This document shows positions 50,247 through 57,108 of a stretch of 64,000 nucleotides of DNA, piece after piece; positions within the stretch are counted from its first letter, which is position 1, and every line of letters begins with the position of its first letter. The DNA lies in the NCBI RefSeq assembly GCF_003437535.1, contig NZ_QSQT01000001.1, positions 264,549 to 328,548 on the forward strand, in the 5' to 3' direction. Made by a program: the position numbers and the translations under genes. The notes beneath the pieces are model-generated. The model worked only from the letters and a program-made list of their open reading frames with translations. It did not search any database and was not told where the DNA came from. The DNA comes from Phocaeicola plebeius. Its GTDB lineage: Bacteria > Bacteroidota > Bacteroidia > Bacteroidales > Bacteroidaceae.

Positions 50247-51119
50247 TTATTCAGACTGTTCAATGGGGTTATAAGGTATGGAGAATGATTTCATCGGGTT
50301 CCCATGCTCATCGGTCACACTGACCTTTACATTGGGCGCAGTCGAGGCGAGAAAACTCATCGGGTCTTTGGCCATCCGTTCATACATTTTGTTTAAGTTG
50401 GAACGTGAAACTTTTTCCCTTCCTTTGAGATTGATTAGAATGGGTTTCGGGATTTTGCATTGCTCTATCCCGGTACAATTGAATGTATAGTGCTTCTTGT
50501 CATCCTCTGCTTTGATAATCAGTCCCGGCAATCCGAACAGTTTCCAGGGTCCTTCCGAGACTGGAATCTCTAAGGTGTACCAAACAGTATAGTTTCTGCC
50601 TTTAAAATGGCAGATAGCCTTTTGGCAGGAATAAGAAAGAAGGGTAGTTGTATCAGGAAGAAGCGTCCATTCCGGCATTTCCTCTTTTTCCTCACACAAG
50701 AAATTGGTGGTTGCTAGGCGGTCGAGCGTGGTGACTTTTCCTGCGGGGTAATGTTTGAATATCTGGTAAGAAATCCGGGGATTTCCAATTGCAGTGGCAT
50801 GTTGTAGCATGGTTTCCTTGGATGCGCCTGCTTTGGCATCAGCCATCAATAACGAGTCACGTACATAAAAGTTATAGCTGTAGCATTTGCTATACTGTTT
50901 GCCAATCTCGAGCATCAAGGTTTCTTGACTGAGTTTGGCATCTTCTGAAACCGTATCTTGCAGATAAATCATCTCGTATTGTACCTTGATGCGTTGGGTA
51001 TCAATGGAGTCTTGGTTAAAGATGGAACCTGTATCCACGACAAATATTTGTGCGTGTGAAGAGATTGCAGTGTACAGACAGCCTAACAGACTGAATGTAA
51101 GAAATAAAGTTTTTTTCAT
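50247..51119 (-). CDS. GLPGLI family secreted protein
   Basis: The start at 51119 gives 290 residues with a signal peptide (LFLTFSLLGCLYTAISSHAQ). The defining motif WKLFGLPGLIIKAEDD is at about residues 205-220, preceded by a paired-cysteine region (NFLCEEKEEMPEWTLL ... YSCQKAICHFKGRNYTVWYT). The family is widespread in Bacteroidetes and uncharacterized. It is first in a two-gene operon with the barrel protein and divergent from the histidine kinase gene (162 bp between starts), which suggests control by that two-component pair. A minus-strand -7 box (TACCTTTG) is at 51150-51157. Confidence 0.9.
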   Translation of the reverse strand: MKKTLFLTFSLLGCLYTAISSHAQIFVVDTGSIFNQDSIDTQRIKVQYEMIYLQDTVSEDAKLSQETLMLEIGKQYSKCYSYNFYVRDSLLMADAKAGASKETMLQHATAIGNPRISYQIFKHYPAGKVTTLDRLATTNFLCEEKEEMPEWTLLPDTTTLLSYSCQKAICHFKGRNYTVWYTLEIPVSEGPWKLFGLPGLIIKAEDDKKHYTFNCTGIEQCKIPKPILINLKGREKVSRSNLNKMYERMAKDPMSFLASTAPNVKVSVTDEHGNPMKSFSIPYNPIEQSE

Positions 51120-51231
51120 TTTCTCGTAATTTAAAGTTTTCTGATGCAACAAAGGTAAATGGATACACGGCGAATTTCAGAGAAAAGTTATTACTGAAAT
51201 ATTATTCTTTTTAAATTGGGAGAAGGGACGT

Positions 51232-51252
51232 ACCTTATAAATCGTATAAGGT
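51232..51252. promoter_or_regulatory. inverted repeat ACCTTATA-N5-TATAAGGT in the GLPGLI/kinase intergenic region
   Basis: An 8-bp perfect inverted repeat with a 5-bp spacer ends 3 bp before a TATTTTTG -7 box (51256-51263) of the kinase operon and occupies its -33 position. It is a candidate operator for the neighbouring response regulator or a repressor. Confidence 0.5.
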
Positions 51253-51281
51253 TTTTATTTTTGTAGAAAAGAATTTGAAAG

Positions 51282-52709
51282 ATGGGAAAACAAATCAAAC
51301 TGGTGTGGGTATTGACAATCGTAACTGCTTTGCTGGTAATTGGTGGGCAAGTGTATTGGCTGCATCATCAATACACCTATACAGCGTTGGCCTATATGGC
51401 CCGGTTGAATGATACCCTGCTGGTGCTTCAGGATAAGAATTTTACATCGACATTAGATGCTAACCATACCATCAAAATGATGGACACGAATCGGACAAAG
51501 AAAGATTCTGATTTGGTCAAGCTAGGGTATTCTTTGAAAATGAATTTTGAGGAAGGGAAAGCTGAATCGTATGTCAGGTTTTCTAAATTATATGATGCGG
51601 ATTCGTTGGGTAATTTGCATCTGGTAGACTCATTTAATGTCACCGGTTTGTCTCTCGACCAGGTTGTGAATGCAAGTTTGCATTATACTAAGTATGCAGG
51701 CAGGTCGTTTGATTTGCATGCATTAGATTCACTCTTCACCAGCCACCATATTCATGCGATGGATTTGCAGCAGGTCAAACTTGATTCTTTTCTTTGGCAG
51801 GGGACGTATGTGGTTGAGAAATCGTGCATGAGGTATCGCATGAAATTTATCTACCCTTACAATCCTTTTGTCCGCGATGCGGTGACAGGATATATCGACC
51901 TTCCGACAAATCCATTGTTAAAAGAGATGGGATGGCAGCTGGTCGGTTCACTTATACTGATTCTGTTATTGATTTTCTGTTTGATTTATCAAGTACGAAC
52001 CATCTTGAAACAGTACAAACTGGATGAATTGAGGAAAGGTTTCGTCAATACGATGATTCATGAGTTGAAACGTCCGGTGCAGACCTTGAAGATGTGTGTG
52101 GCGTTCTTGAACAACAAGCGGATGCGGAAAGATGAGCAGATGATGGATGAAGTGGTGAAAGACTCTATGTTCGAACTTGATAATCTTTCAGCCTATTTGG
52201 TGAAGGTACGCGAGATGACGCGGGCGGATGATGAGCAGACCCCGCTTTCTGTACGTTTGTTTAATTTGAGTGAGACCTTGGAGAAATTGTTGAGGCTGAC
52301 CGTGATTCCGGTTGACAAACATGTACGTTTTGAAACTCAGCTCACCCCTGAACAGTTGTGGGTCGCTGCCGATTCCGTACATCTCACGAATAGCATCAGT
52401 AACCTGGTGGAGAATGCCATAAAGTATTCGGGTAATGAGGTCTGCATTCGTATCAGTGCCTCGCTGACAGAAGGTAAGCTGGTGATACAGGTGGCCGACA
52501 ATGGCTTCGGTATATCTCCCCAAGACCAGTTGCATATTTTCGATAAATTCTACCGCTCGGAGCAGGTCATTGACCGTAGCTTGCCGGGAATTGGGCTGGG
52601 ATTGAGTTATGTAAAACTGATGGTGGAAGCCCATGGAGGGACTGTGGGTGTAGAAAGTATATTGGGTAAAGGTTCAGTCTTTACCCTCGAGATCCCTCAA
52701 TCAAAATGA
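51282..52709 (+). CDS. sensor histidine kinase of the GLPGLI locus
   Basis: A 475-residue kinase with TM1 at about 8-28, a periplasmic sensor of about 190 residues, TM2 at about 222-241 (LVGSLILILLLIFCLIYQV), HisKA with His260 in MIHELKRPVQTLK and HATPase with NSISNLVENAIKYSG, VADNGFGISP and GIGLGLSYVKLMVEAHGG. The residue after the HELK motif is Arg264, where most HisKA kinases have Thr or Asn, the residue used for phosphatase activity. It is 6 bp upstream of its response regulator. The signal is unknown; divergence from the GLPGLI operon suggests that operon is its target. Confidence 0.93.
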   Translation: MGKQIKLVWVLTIVTALLVIGGQVYWLHHQYTYTALAYMARLNDTLLVLQDKNFTSTLDANHTIKMMDTNRTKKDSDLVKLGYSLKMNFEEGKAESYVRFSKLYDADSLGNLHLVDSFNVTGLSLDQVVNASLHYTKYAGRSFDLHALDSLFTSHHIHAMDLQQVKLDSFLWQGTYVVEKSCMRYRMKFIYPYNPFVRDAVTGYIDLPTNPLLKEMGWQLVGSLILILLLIFCLIYQVRTILKQYKLDELRKGFVNTMIHELKRPVQTLKMCVAFLNNKRMRKDEQMMDEVVKDSMFELDNLSAYLVKVREMTRADDEQTPLSVRLFNLSETLEKLLRLTVIPVDKHVRFETQLTPEQLWVAADSVHLTNSISNLVENAIKYSGNEVCIRISASLTEGKLVIQVADNGFGISPQDQLHIFDKFYRSEQVIDRSLPGIGLGLSYVKLMVEAHGGTVGVESILGKGSVFTLEIPQSK

Positions 52710-52715
52710 CAATGT

Positions 52716-53393
52716 ATGAAACACTTGAAGATTCTTTTTGCAGATGACGATTTGAGGTATGCCATGATTCTGAAACGCTTTCTGGAAGCTGAGGGGTATG
52801 AGGTGTTCTATGCCGGCAATGGACGGATTGCTTTGGAGCAATATCCCGAAGTGAAACCGGATTTGGTGTTGCTGGATATCAATATGCCCGAGGTGAATGG
52901 GTATGAGGTAGCCCGACAGATTCGGGAGCGTGACCGGCATGTGTTGATTTTCTTCCTGACAGACCGTTCTGACAAGAAGGATCGTCTGGAAGGCTTTAAA
53001 GTGCGGGCCAATGATTATCTGTCCAAACCTTTCTACCCAGAGGAACTGATTGCCCGGATTCAGGAGCGTTTCGGGGATGTGGAAGATACGGTGGACAAAG
53101 AAGTGTATCAGTTGGGATATACTACTTTTGATTATACGAACAATGAATTGCGTACCCAAGCCAATAAGGTGATGATTACTTCCCGTCAGGCAGAAATCCT
53201 CCGTATGCTGATAAAGAACAAGAGTTCTGTAGTGAGTAGGAAGCAGTTGCTGGAGCAGGTATGGGGAGATGCTTCGTATGCTAACTCCTTGGCCTTGAAC
53301 GTACAGATTACGTACTTGCGCAAGGCTTTGAAAGGAGATTCATCTGTTAAAATCGAATCGGTGATGAAAAAAGGCTATGTGCTGCGGGGATAG
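52716..53393 (+). CDS. OmpR-family response regulator of the GLPGLI locus
   Basis: A 225-residue regulator. The receiver domain (about 1-120) has acidic ILFADDDL, phospho-acceptor Asp54 in LVLLDINMPEVNG, the FFLTDRSD Thr, and Lys in YLSKPF. The winged-helix domain (about 130-225) contains TSRQAEILRMLIKNKSSVVSRKQLLEQVWG and ALNVQITYLRKAL. It should bind DNA as a dimer on phosphorylation by the kinase encoded 6 bp upstream. Its 3' end faces the dnaJ-like gene, with the palindromes at 53426-53590 between them. Confidence 0.95.
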   Translation: MKHLKILFADDDLRYAMILKRFLEAEGYEVFYAGNGRIALEQYPEVKPDLVLLDINMPEVNGYEVARQIRERDRHVLIFFLTDRSDKKDRLEGFKVRANDYLSKPFYPEELIARIQERFGDVEDTVDKEVYQLGYTTFDYTNNELRTQANKVMITSRQAEILRMLIKNKSSVVSRKQLLEQVWGDASYANSLALNVQITYLRKALKGDSSVKIESVMKKGYVLRG

Positions 53394-53425
53394 TTGAAGA
53401 CAGGCTCTAACCTCCATGCTGGGTG

Positions 53426-53442
53426 GTCGCAAATTTTGCGAC
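53426..53442. repeat. short palindrome GTCGCAAA-T-TTTGCGAC
   Basis: Perfect 8-bp arms flank a single T, 33 bp after the response regulator stop. A one-base loop is too tight for a normal hairpin, so a DNA-binding palindrome is more likely than a terminator. Confidence 0.5.
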
Positions 53443-53504
53443 TATCACTTAACCCTCTAATTCTTCATGCATGGCATTTATTACAATTCCTGGTGTCATT
53501 GCTC

Positions 53505-53590
53505 AGTACTGCTTAGGCAGTACTACAGTACTCCCCTGAAAGTACTACAGTACTTCCTTGACAGTACTGCAGTACTTCCACGGAAGTACT
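53505..53590. repeat. array of eight AGTACT palindromes at alternating 14/8-bp spacing
   Basis: AGTACT starts at 53505, 53519, 53527, 53541, 53549, 53563, 53571 and 53585. The steps are 14, 8, 14, 8, 14, 8, 14, an exact 22-bp period. The 8-bp steps form AGTACT-NN-AGTACT pairs, and one pair is itself a perfect 14-bp palindrome (AGTACTGCAGTACT). It lies between the convergent response regulator and DnaJ-like genes. Function unknown. Confidence 0.9.
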
Positions 53591-53640
53591 GGAAATTATG
53601 AAGCTGATATAAATAAAGTTGTTATGAAATTGCTGCTTTA

Positions 53641-54570
53641 TCAGCTGGCAGCACGCAGCTGGTTGAACAAGTCCTTCTGTTTTTCGGTCAGGGAGGTCGG
53701 GATATTGATGTGGTACGATACAATCATATCGCCGAACTGGCCGGTCTGTTTGTACACCGGGAATCCTTTTCCTCTCAAACGGACCTTCGTGTCGTTCTGT
53801 GTACCCGGTTTTACTTTCAGTTTGACGATTCCGTCCATGGTCTTCACCTGTACTTCTCCACCCAGTACGGCAGTGTACAAGTCGATATTGACGTGGGTGT
53901 AGAGGTCATCTCCCTTACGTTCGAAGGTATCATCCTTATCGATGACAAAGGTGATGTACAAGTCTCCGTTTTCTCCTCCGTTCATGGCTTTCTGGCCGTA
54001 GCCTTTCAGACGGATGGTCTGTCCGTCGGCCACACCTGCCGGCACAGTGATACGGATATTTTCACCGTTGATGCTGAAAGTCTGTTTGTGGGTGACGTAG
54101 GCTTCATTGAGCGACAAGTGCATCTGTGCTTCTATATCCTGTCCCCTCGACATGGTGTGGTATCCTCCTCGTCCACCTCTTCCGTGGCCGAAAAGCTGTT
54201 CGAAGAAATCGGAGAAGCCGCTTGCCCCTGTTCCTCCAAATCCTTCCGTAAATTCACCGTCGTTCATGGAGTACCAGTAGCCGGAGCCACCGTGCTGTTG
54301 CTGTGCCCTGCTGTATGCCTCACGTTCCTGCTTAAACTCATCGGCATGTTTCCAGTGTTCGCCATATTCGTCGTATTTCTTACGCTTTTCCGGATCGCTC
54401 AATACTTCGTTGGCTTCATTCACTTGCTGGAACTTTCCTTCTGCCGACGGGTCATCCTTGTTCAGGTCAGGATGATATTTCTTGGCCAGCTTCCGGTATG
54501 CCTGCTTGATTTCATCCTGAGTGGCATTACGGTCTACTCCCAAAATCTTATAGTAATCAATAAATGCCAT
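53641..54570 (-). CDS. DnaJ-domain co-chaperone, CbpA type
   Basis: A 309-residue J protein. The N-terminal J domain (about 1-70) has the HPD motif in [11 protein letters not shown] Gly/Phe-rich linker (about 100-150, [27 protein letters not shown]) and two C-terminal substrate-binding domains follow ([41 protein letters not shown]). The cysteine-rich zinc domain of true DnaJ is absent, so it is a class B/CbpA-type protein. It should stimulate DnaK. It lies downstream of hsp20 on the same strand, behind a terminator at 54602-54638. Confidence 0.93.
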   Translation of the reverse strand: MAFIDYYKILGVDRNATQDEIKQAYRKLAKKYHPDLNKDDPSAEGKFQQVNEANEVLSDPEKRKKYDEYGEHWKHADEFKQEREAYSRAQQQHGGSGYWYSMNDGEFTEGFGGTGASGFSDFFEQLFGHGRGGRGGYHTMSRGQDIEAQMHLSLNEAYVTHKQTFSINGENIRITVPAGVADGQTIRLKGYGQKAMNGGENGDLYITFVIDKDDTFERKGDDLYTHVNIDLYTAVLGGEVQVKTMDGIVKLKVKPGTQNDTKVRLRGKGFPVYKQTGQFGDMIVSYHINIPTSLTEKQKDLFNQLRAAS

Positions 54571-54601
54571 ATATCAATCGTTTTAAGTTAGTTCCAAAAT
54601 A

Positions 54602-54638
54602 AAAACTCTCGCCCACAATGGATGCAGACGAGAGTTTT
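54602..54638 (-). terminator. intrinsic terminator after hsp20
   Basis: AAAACTCTCG (54602-54611) and CGAGAGTTTT (54629-54638) form a 10-bp perfect stem, with a T run on the leftward-reading strand. It separates hsp20 from the dnaJ-like gene. Confidence 0.8.
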
Positions 54639-54654
54639 CCGTTATTTGTGATGA

Positions 54655-55086
54655 TTAATGTATTTCAATCACACGATTAATTTTTGCTTTTTCTTCCTGA
54701 GAATACTTTGGCAGCTCAATAGTCAATACACCATTTGCTACATTGGCAGTAATCTTTTCTTTATCGACATTGTCGGGCAAGTAAAGTGACTGTTGGAACT
54801 TGGTGTAAGAGAACTCACGTCGTAAGTATTTTTTGTTTTCTTTGTCTTCGTTTTCAACTTTCTTTTCCATGGAGATGACCAGTTCGTTTTCATCACCCAA
54901 GTGGATATTGAAATCCTCTTTAGTCATTCCCGGAACGGCTACTTCTACTTTGTAATCCTTGTCGCTTTCCACCACATTGATTGCAGGTGCGGTAGCGTTT
55001 GCTTTTTCCATCCAGTTGTTATCGAAGAAGTCATTAAAGATACTTGGTAACCAGTTCTGATTGTAATATTTTCTAGTCGGCATCAT
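54655..55086 (-). CDS. Hsp20/alpha-crystallin small heat shock protein
   Basis: A 143-residue chaperone with the alpha-crystallin domain (about 40-130): APAINVVESDKDYKVEVAVPGMTKEDFNIHL region, the YLRREFSYTKFQQSLYLP strand and ANVANGVLTIELPK with the conserved GVLTIELP. The C-terminal IxI-like KINRVIEIH follows. It binds unfolding proteins without ATP as a large oligomer. Adjacent Met codons at 55086 and 55083 are both possible starts. Placement next to a CbpA-type gene suggests a stress cluster. Confidence 0.95.
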   Translation of the reverse strand: MMPTRKYYNQNWLPSIFNDFFDNNWMEKANATAPAINVVESDKDYKVEVAVPGMTKEDFNIHLGDENELVISMEKKVENEDKENKKYLRREFSYTKFQQSLYLPDNVDKEKITANVANGVLTIELPKYSQEEKAKINRVIEIH

Positions 55087-55370
55087 AGTTGTAATCTCCT
55101 ATTTTTAGTTGTTAATCAATTTTGTTTCTGAACCCGAACCCTTTTGAAATTCAAGTTCACTTACTCTTTTGCAAACAGTGTACCACAAATCTTGAATGGA
55201 GGTTGTTGTAACTTCCATTTTTAATGTAGTACCTTTATTTTAAACCTTCTATGCCGATTTTTAAACCTTTGCAAACTATATTAGCTGTCTGATGGAATAG
55301 ATTGTAACAAATTGTCACTTTAAATTTAAATTATAAAGACAAAAAGTCTTATTCTGTGACATATTGTCAT
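55087..55370. other. intergenic region upstream of hsp20 and downstream of oxyR
   Basis: This AT-rich gap should hold the hsp20 promoter on the minus strand. I found no full -33/-7 match, no CIRCE-like repeat and no hairpin I would call. Confidence 0.4.
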
Positions 55371-56315
55371 TTATTCGCTCTTTGAGTGCCGTAATCTGAC
55401 GGAATGTGAAGACAGCCGTTTTTCTAACATAGAAGCGGGAATGATGGATTTAAGAGTATCTATGACCGCATTGACCATTCTTTCGCGGATAAAGTCTTCT
55501 TTGATAAGAATGGATACGTGGCGTTGTGCCGGAGGATTTGCCTGAAGAGGCAGGACATGGGCTTTCTGTTTCTCGGTTAGCGACGCAATATGAAGTTCGG
55601 GGATGATGGTATATCCACCGTTCCGGTCCACGATTTTTATGAGGGTCTCGATGCTTCCGGCCTCATAGATGTGATTGCCGATGTCCTTGTTCTTGCAGAA
55701 ATTCATTCCGCCGTTGGGTACACAATGACCTTCTTTCAGAATCCACATTTGTTCGGGAGGAAGGGTACCGTTGGCGATACAGCTTTTGGCCTGGTCGCAT
55801 GCTTCAGAAAAGTAGGCCACGAACTTCTCGGTATAGACCGGAATCTCTAACAGGCCGTTCAAGTCCTCCGGCGGGGTGGTCAGGATAATGTCCAGGTTGC
55901 CATAGTGCAGCTCCTGTAGCAATGACTTGTTTTCTTTCTCATCAATGAACAGGCTTACGTGCGGGTAGGTTTTCCGGAAATGATGGATAAAGTCGGGCAC
56001 GAGGTAAGGAGCAATGGTGGGCAGAATACCGATACGCAGGTTACCGTTCATGCTGTCCGTTTCGTCGGCTACCACTTCCTTTATGCACTGGGTTTCATTC
56101 AGCACAATCTGTGCCTGACGGATGATTTTTTCGCCGATGCGGGTAGGGGTGATATTCTTCCGGTCGCGGTTGAAAATCTTGACATCCAGTTCTTCTTCCA
56201 GCTTTTGAATCATCGCGCTGAGGGTAGGCTGTGTCACGCCGCATGCCTCGGCTGCAAGCACAAAGTGGCGGTACTTGTCCAGTGCCACGATATATTCCAT
56301 CTGCTGTAATGTCAT
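55371..56315 (-). CDS. oxyR: OxyR hydrogen-peroxide sensor, LysR family
   Basis: A 314-residue LysR-type regulator. The N-terminal HTH (about 1-60) contains MTLQQMEYIVALDKYRHFVLAAEACGVTQPTLSAMIQKLEEEL, and the effector domain carries the OxyR redox pair Cys198 and Cys207 in GHCVPNGGMNFC, nine residues apart as in E. coli Cys199/Cys208. Oxidation by peroxide would form a disulfide and switch DNA binding. It is divergent from the DUF2892-thioredoxin operon. Its -7 box (minus strand, 56338-56345) lies at the centre of a 13-bp inverted repeat at 56320-56359, consistent with autoregulation. Confidence 0.95.
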   Translation of the reverse strand: MTLQQMEYIVALDKYRHFVLAAEACGVTQPTLSAMIQKLEEELDVKIFNRDRKNITPTRIGEKIIRQAQIVLNETQCIKEVVADETDSMNGNLRIGILPTIAPYLVPDFIHHFRKTYPHVSLFIDEKENKSLLQELHYGNLDIILTTPPEDLNGLLEIPVYTEKFVAYFSEACDQAKSCIANGTLPPEQMWILKEGHCVPNGGMNFCKNKDIGNHIYEAGSIETLIKIVDRNGGYTIIPELHIASLTEKQKAHVLPLQANPPAQRHVSILIKEDFIRERMVNAVIDTLKSIIPASMLEKRLSSHSVRLRHSKSE

Positions 56316-56319
56316 GGTT

Positions 56320-56359
56320 CAATAGATTTTATCAATACAAAGATAAATAAAATCTGTTG
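56320..56359. promoter_or_regulatory. candidate OxyR operator, 13-bp inverted repeat with 14-bp spacer
   Basis: CAATAGATTTTAT (56320-56332) and ATAAAATCTGTTG (56347-56359) are complementary at 12 of 13 positions, with a perfect 9-bp inner part. The repeat is centred on the oxyR -7 box and its right end covers the -33 of the opposite promoter. The size and AT-rich half-sites suit a LysR-type tetramer. Confidence 0.65.
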
Positions 56360-56387
56360 TGCCCCTGCGCATTTCCATCTACATTTG
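56357..56387 (+). promoter_or_regulatory. promoter of the DUF2892-thioredoxin operon
   Basis: TTG at 56357-56359, 20 bases, then TACATTTG at 56380-56387 fit the Bacteroides consensus. The start codon is at 56418. Confidence 0.7.
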
Positions 56388-56417
56388 CATCAGAAACAAA
56401 CAAAAAAGGTGTTGACA

Positions 56418-56663
56418 ATGAAAAGGTTATTTCGTAATTGGGATGTTCTCCGGGTGATACGCCTCCTTTCGGGAGCAGTGTTTGCCGCTTATGGCATCTA
56501 TGCTTCAGACTCCCTGATGATAGTATTGGGCGGGTTGTTGATGCTGATGGCTATGGTGAACTGGTCCTGCTGTGCGGCAGGAGGATGCGGCACCTCGTCC
56601 GGGAACAAAGCATTGTATAAGGATTTTGTGAAACCTTATCAGGCAACAAAAGAAAGTAAGTAA
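56418..56663 (+). CDS. small DUF2892/YgaP-like membrane protein
   Basis: The start at 56418 gives 81 residues. Two hydrophobic helices (VIRLLSGAVFAAYGIYA and LMIVLGGLLMLMAMVNW) are followed by a cysteine-rich CCAAGGCG tail and a charged end. This matches the DUF2892 inner-membrane family, related to the membrane part of the rhodanese YgaP. The three cysteines near the membrane suggest thiol or sulfide chemistry, but that is inference. It lies 20 bp upstream of the thioredoxin gene and opposite oxyR. Confidence 0.8.
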   Translation: MKRLFRNWDVLRVIRLLSGAVFAAYGIYASDSLMIVLGGLLMLMAMVNWSCCAAGGCGTSSGNKALYKDFVKPYQATKESK

Positions 56664-56683
56664 AAATTTAAAAACAGAAGAAT

Positions 56684-57049
56684 ATGAGTGCAGTACATTT
56701 AACCAAAGCAGATTTTTTGACAAGAGTAGCAAATTATGAAGCGAATCCGAACGAATGGAAATTCCTGGGTGAGCGTCCGGCCTTGATTGATTTTTATGCC
56801 ACCTGGTGTGGTCCGTGCAAGATGCTGGCTCCGGTATTGGATGAGCTGGCCGATGAATATGCCGGACAGGTAGACATCTATAAGGTGAATGTAGACGAAG
56901 AGGAAGAACTGGCAGCCTTGTTTGGTATCCGCAGTGTGCCTTCCCTGTTGTTTGTGCCGATGAACGGCACTCCACAGATGGCACAGGGAGCCTTGCCTAA
57001 GAAGAACCTGAAGGAGGCTATTCAGAATGTGTTGTTGAAGAACGATTGA
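56684..57049 (+). CDS. thioredoxin
   Basis: A 121-residue thioredoxin with the catalytic FYATWCGPCKMLAPVLDEL motif at about 37-56, the VNVDEEEELAALFGIRSVPSLLF cis-Pro segment and no signal peptide, so it should be cytoplasmic. It reduces protein disulfides. It follows the DUF2892 gene by 20 bp, and its presumed OxyR-linked promoter makes it a likely peroxide-stress thioredoxin. A bidirectional terminator follows at 57069-57108. Confidence 0.95.
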   Translation: MSAVHLTKADFLTRVANYEANPNEWKFLGERPALIDFYATWCGPCKMLAPVLDELADEYAGQVDIYKVNVDEEEELAALFGIRSVPSLLFVPMNGTPQMAQGALPKKNLKEAIQNVLLKND

Positions 57050-57068
57050 GGTGATATCTTCAGGCAAC

Positions 57069-57108
57069 TATAAAAAAAGGAGGGCTTTAGAGCTCTCCTT
57101 TTTTTATA
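57069..57108. terminator. bidirectional terminator between trx and the sulfatase-maturase gene
   Basis: Arms 57069-57086 and 57091-57108 pair over 18 bp with one mismatch around a TTAG loop, with A and T runs on each side. The right arm includes the last seven codons of the anSME gene. Confidence 0.85.

Noticed and set aside
53505..53590. Possible CRISPR array at the AGTACT repeats
   Set aside because: The repeat unit is a 6-bp palindrome with 2- and 8-bp gaps, far too short for CRISPR repeats and spacers, and no cas gene is near.
53710..54591. 293-codon plus-strand ORF opposite the DnaJ-like gene
   Set aside because: The opposite strand encodes a clear J-domain protein; this frame has no family features.
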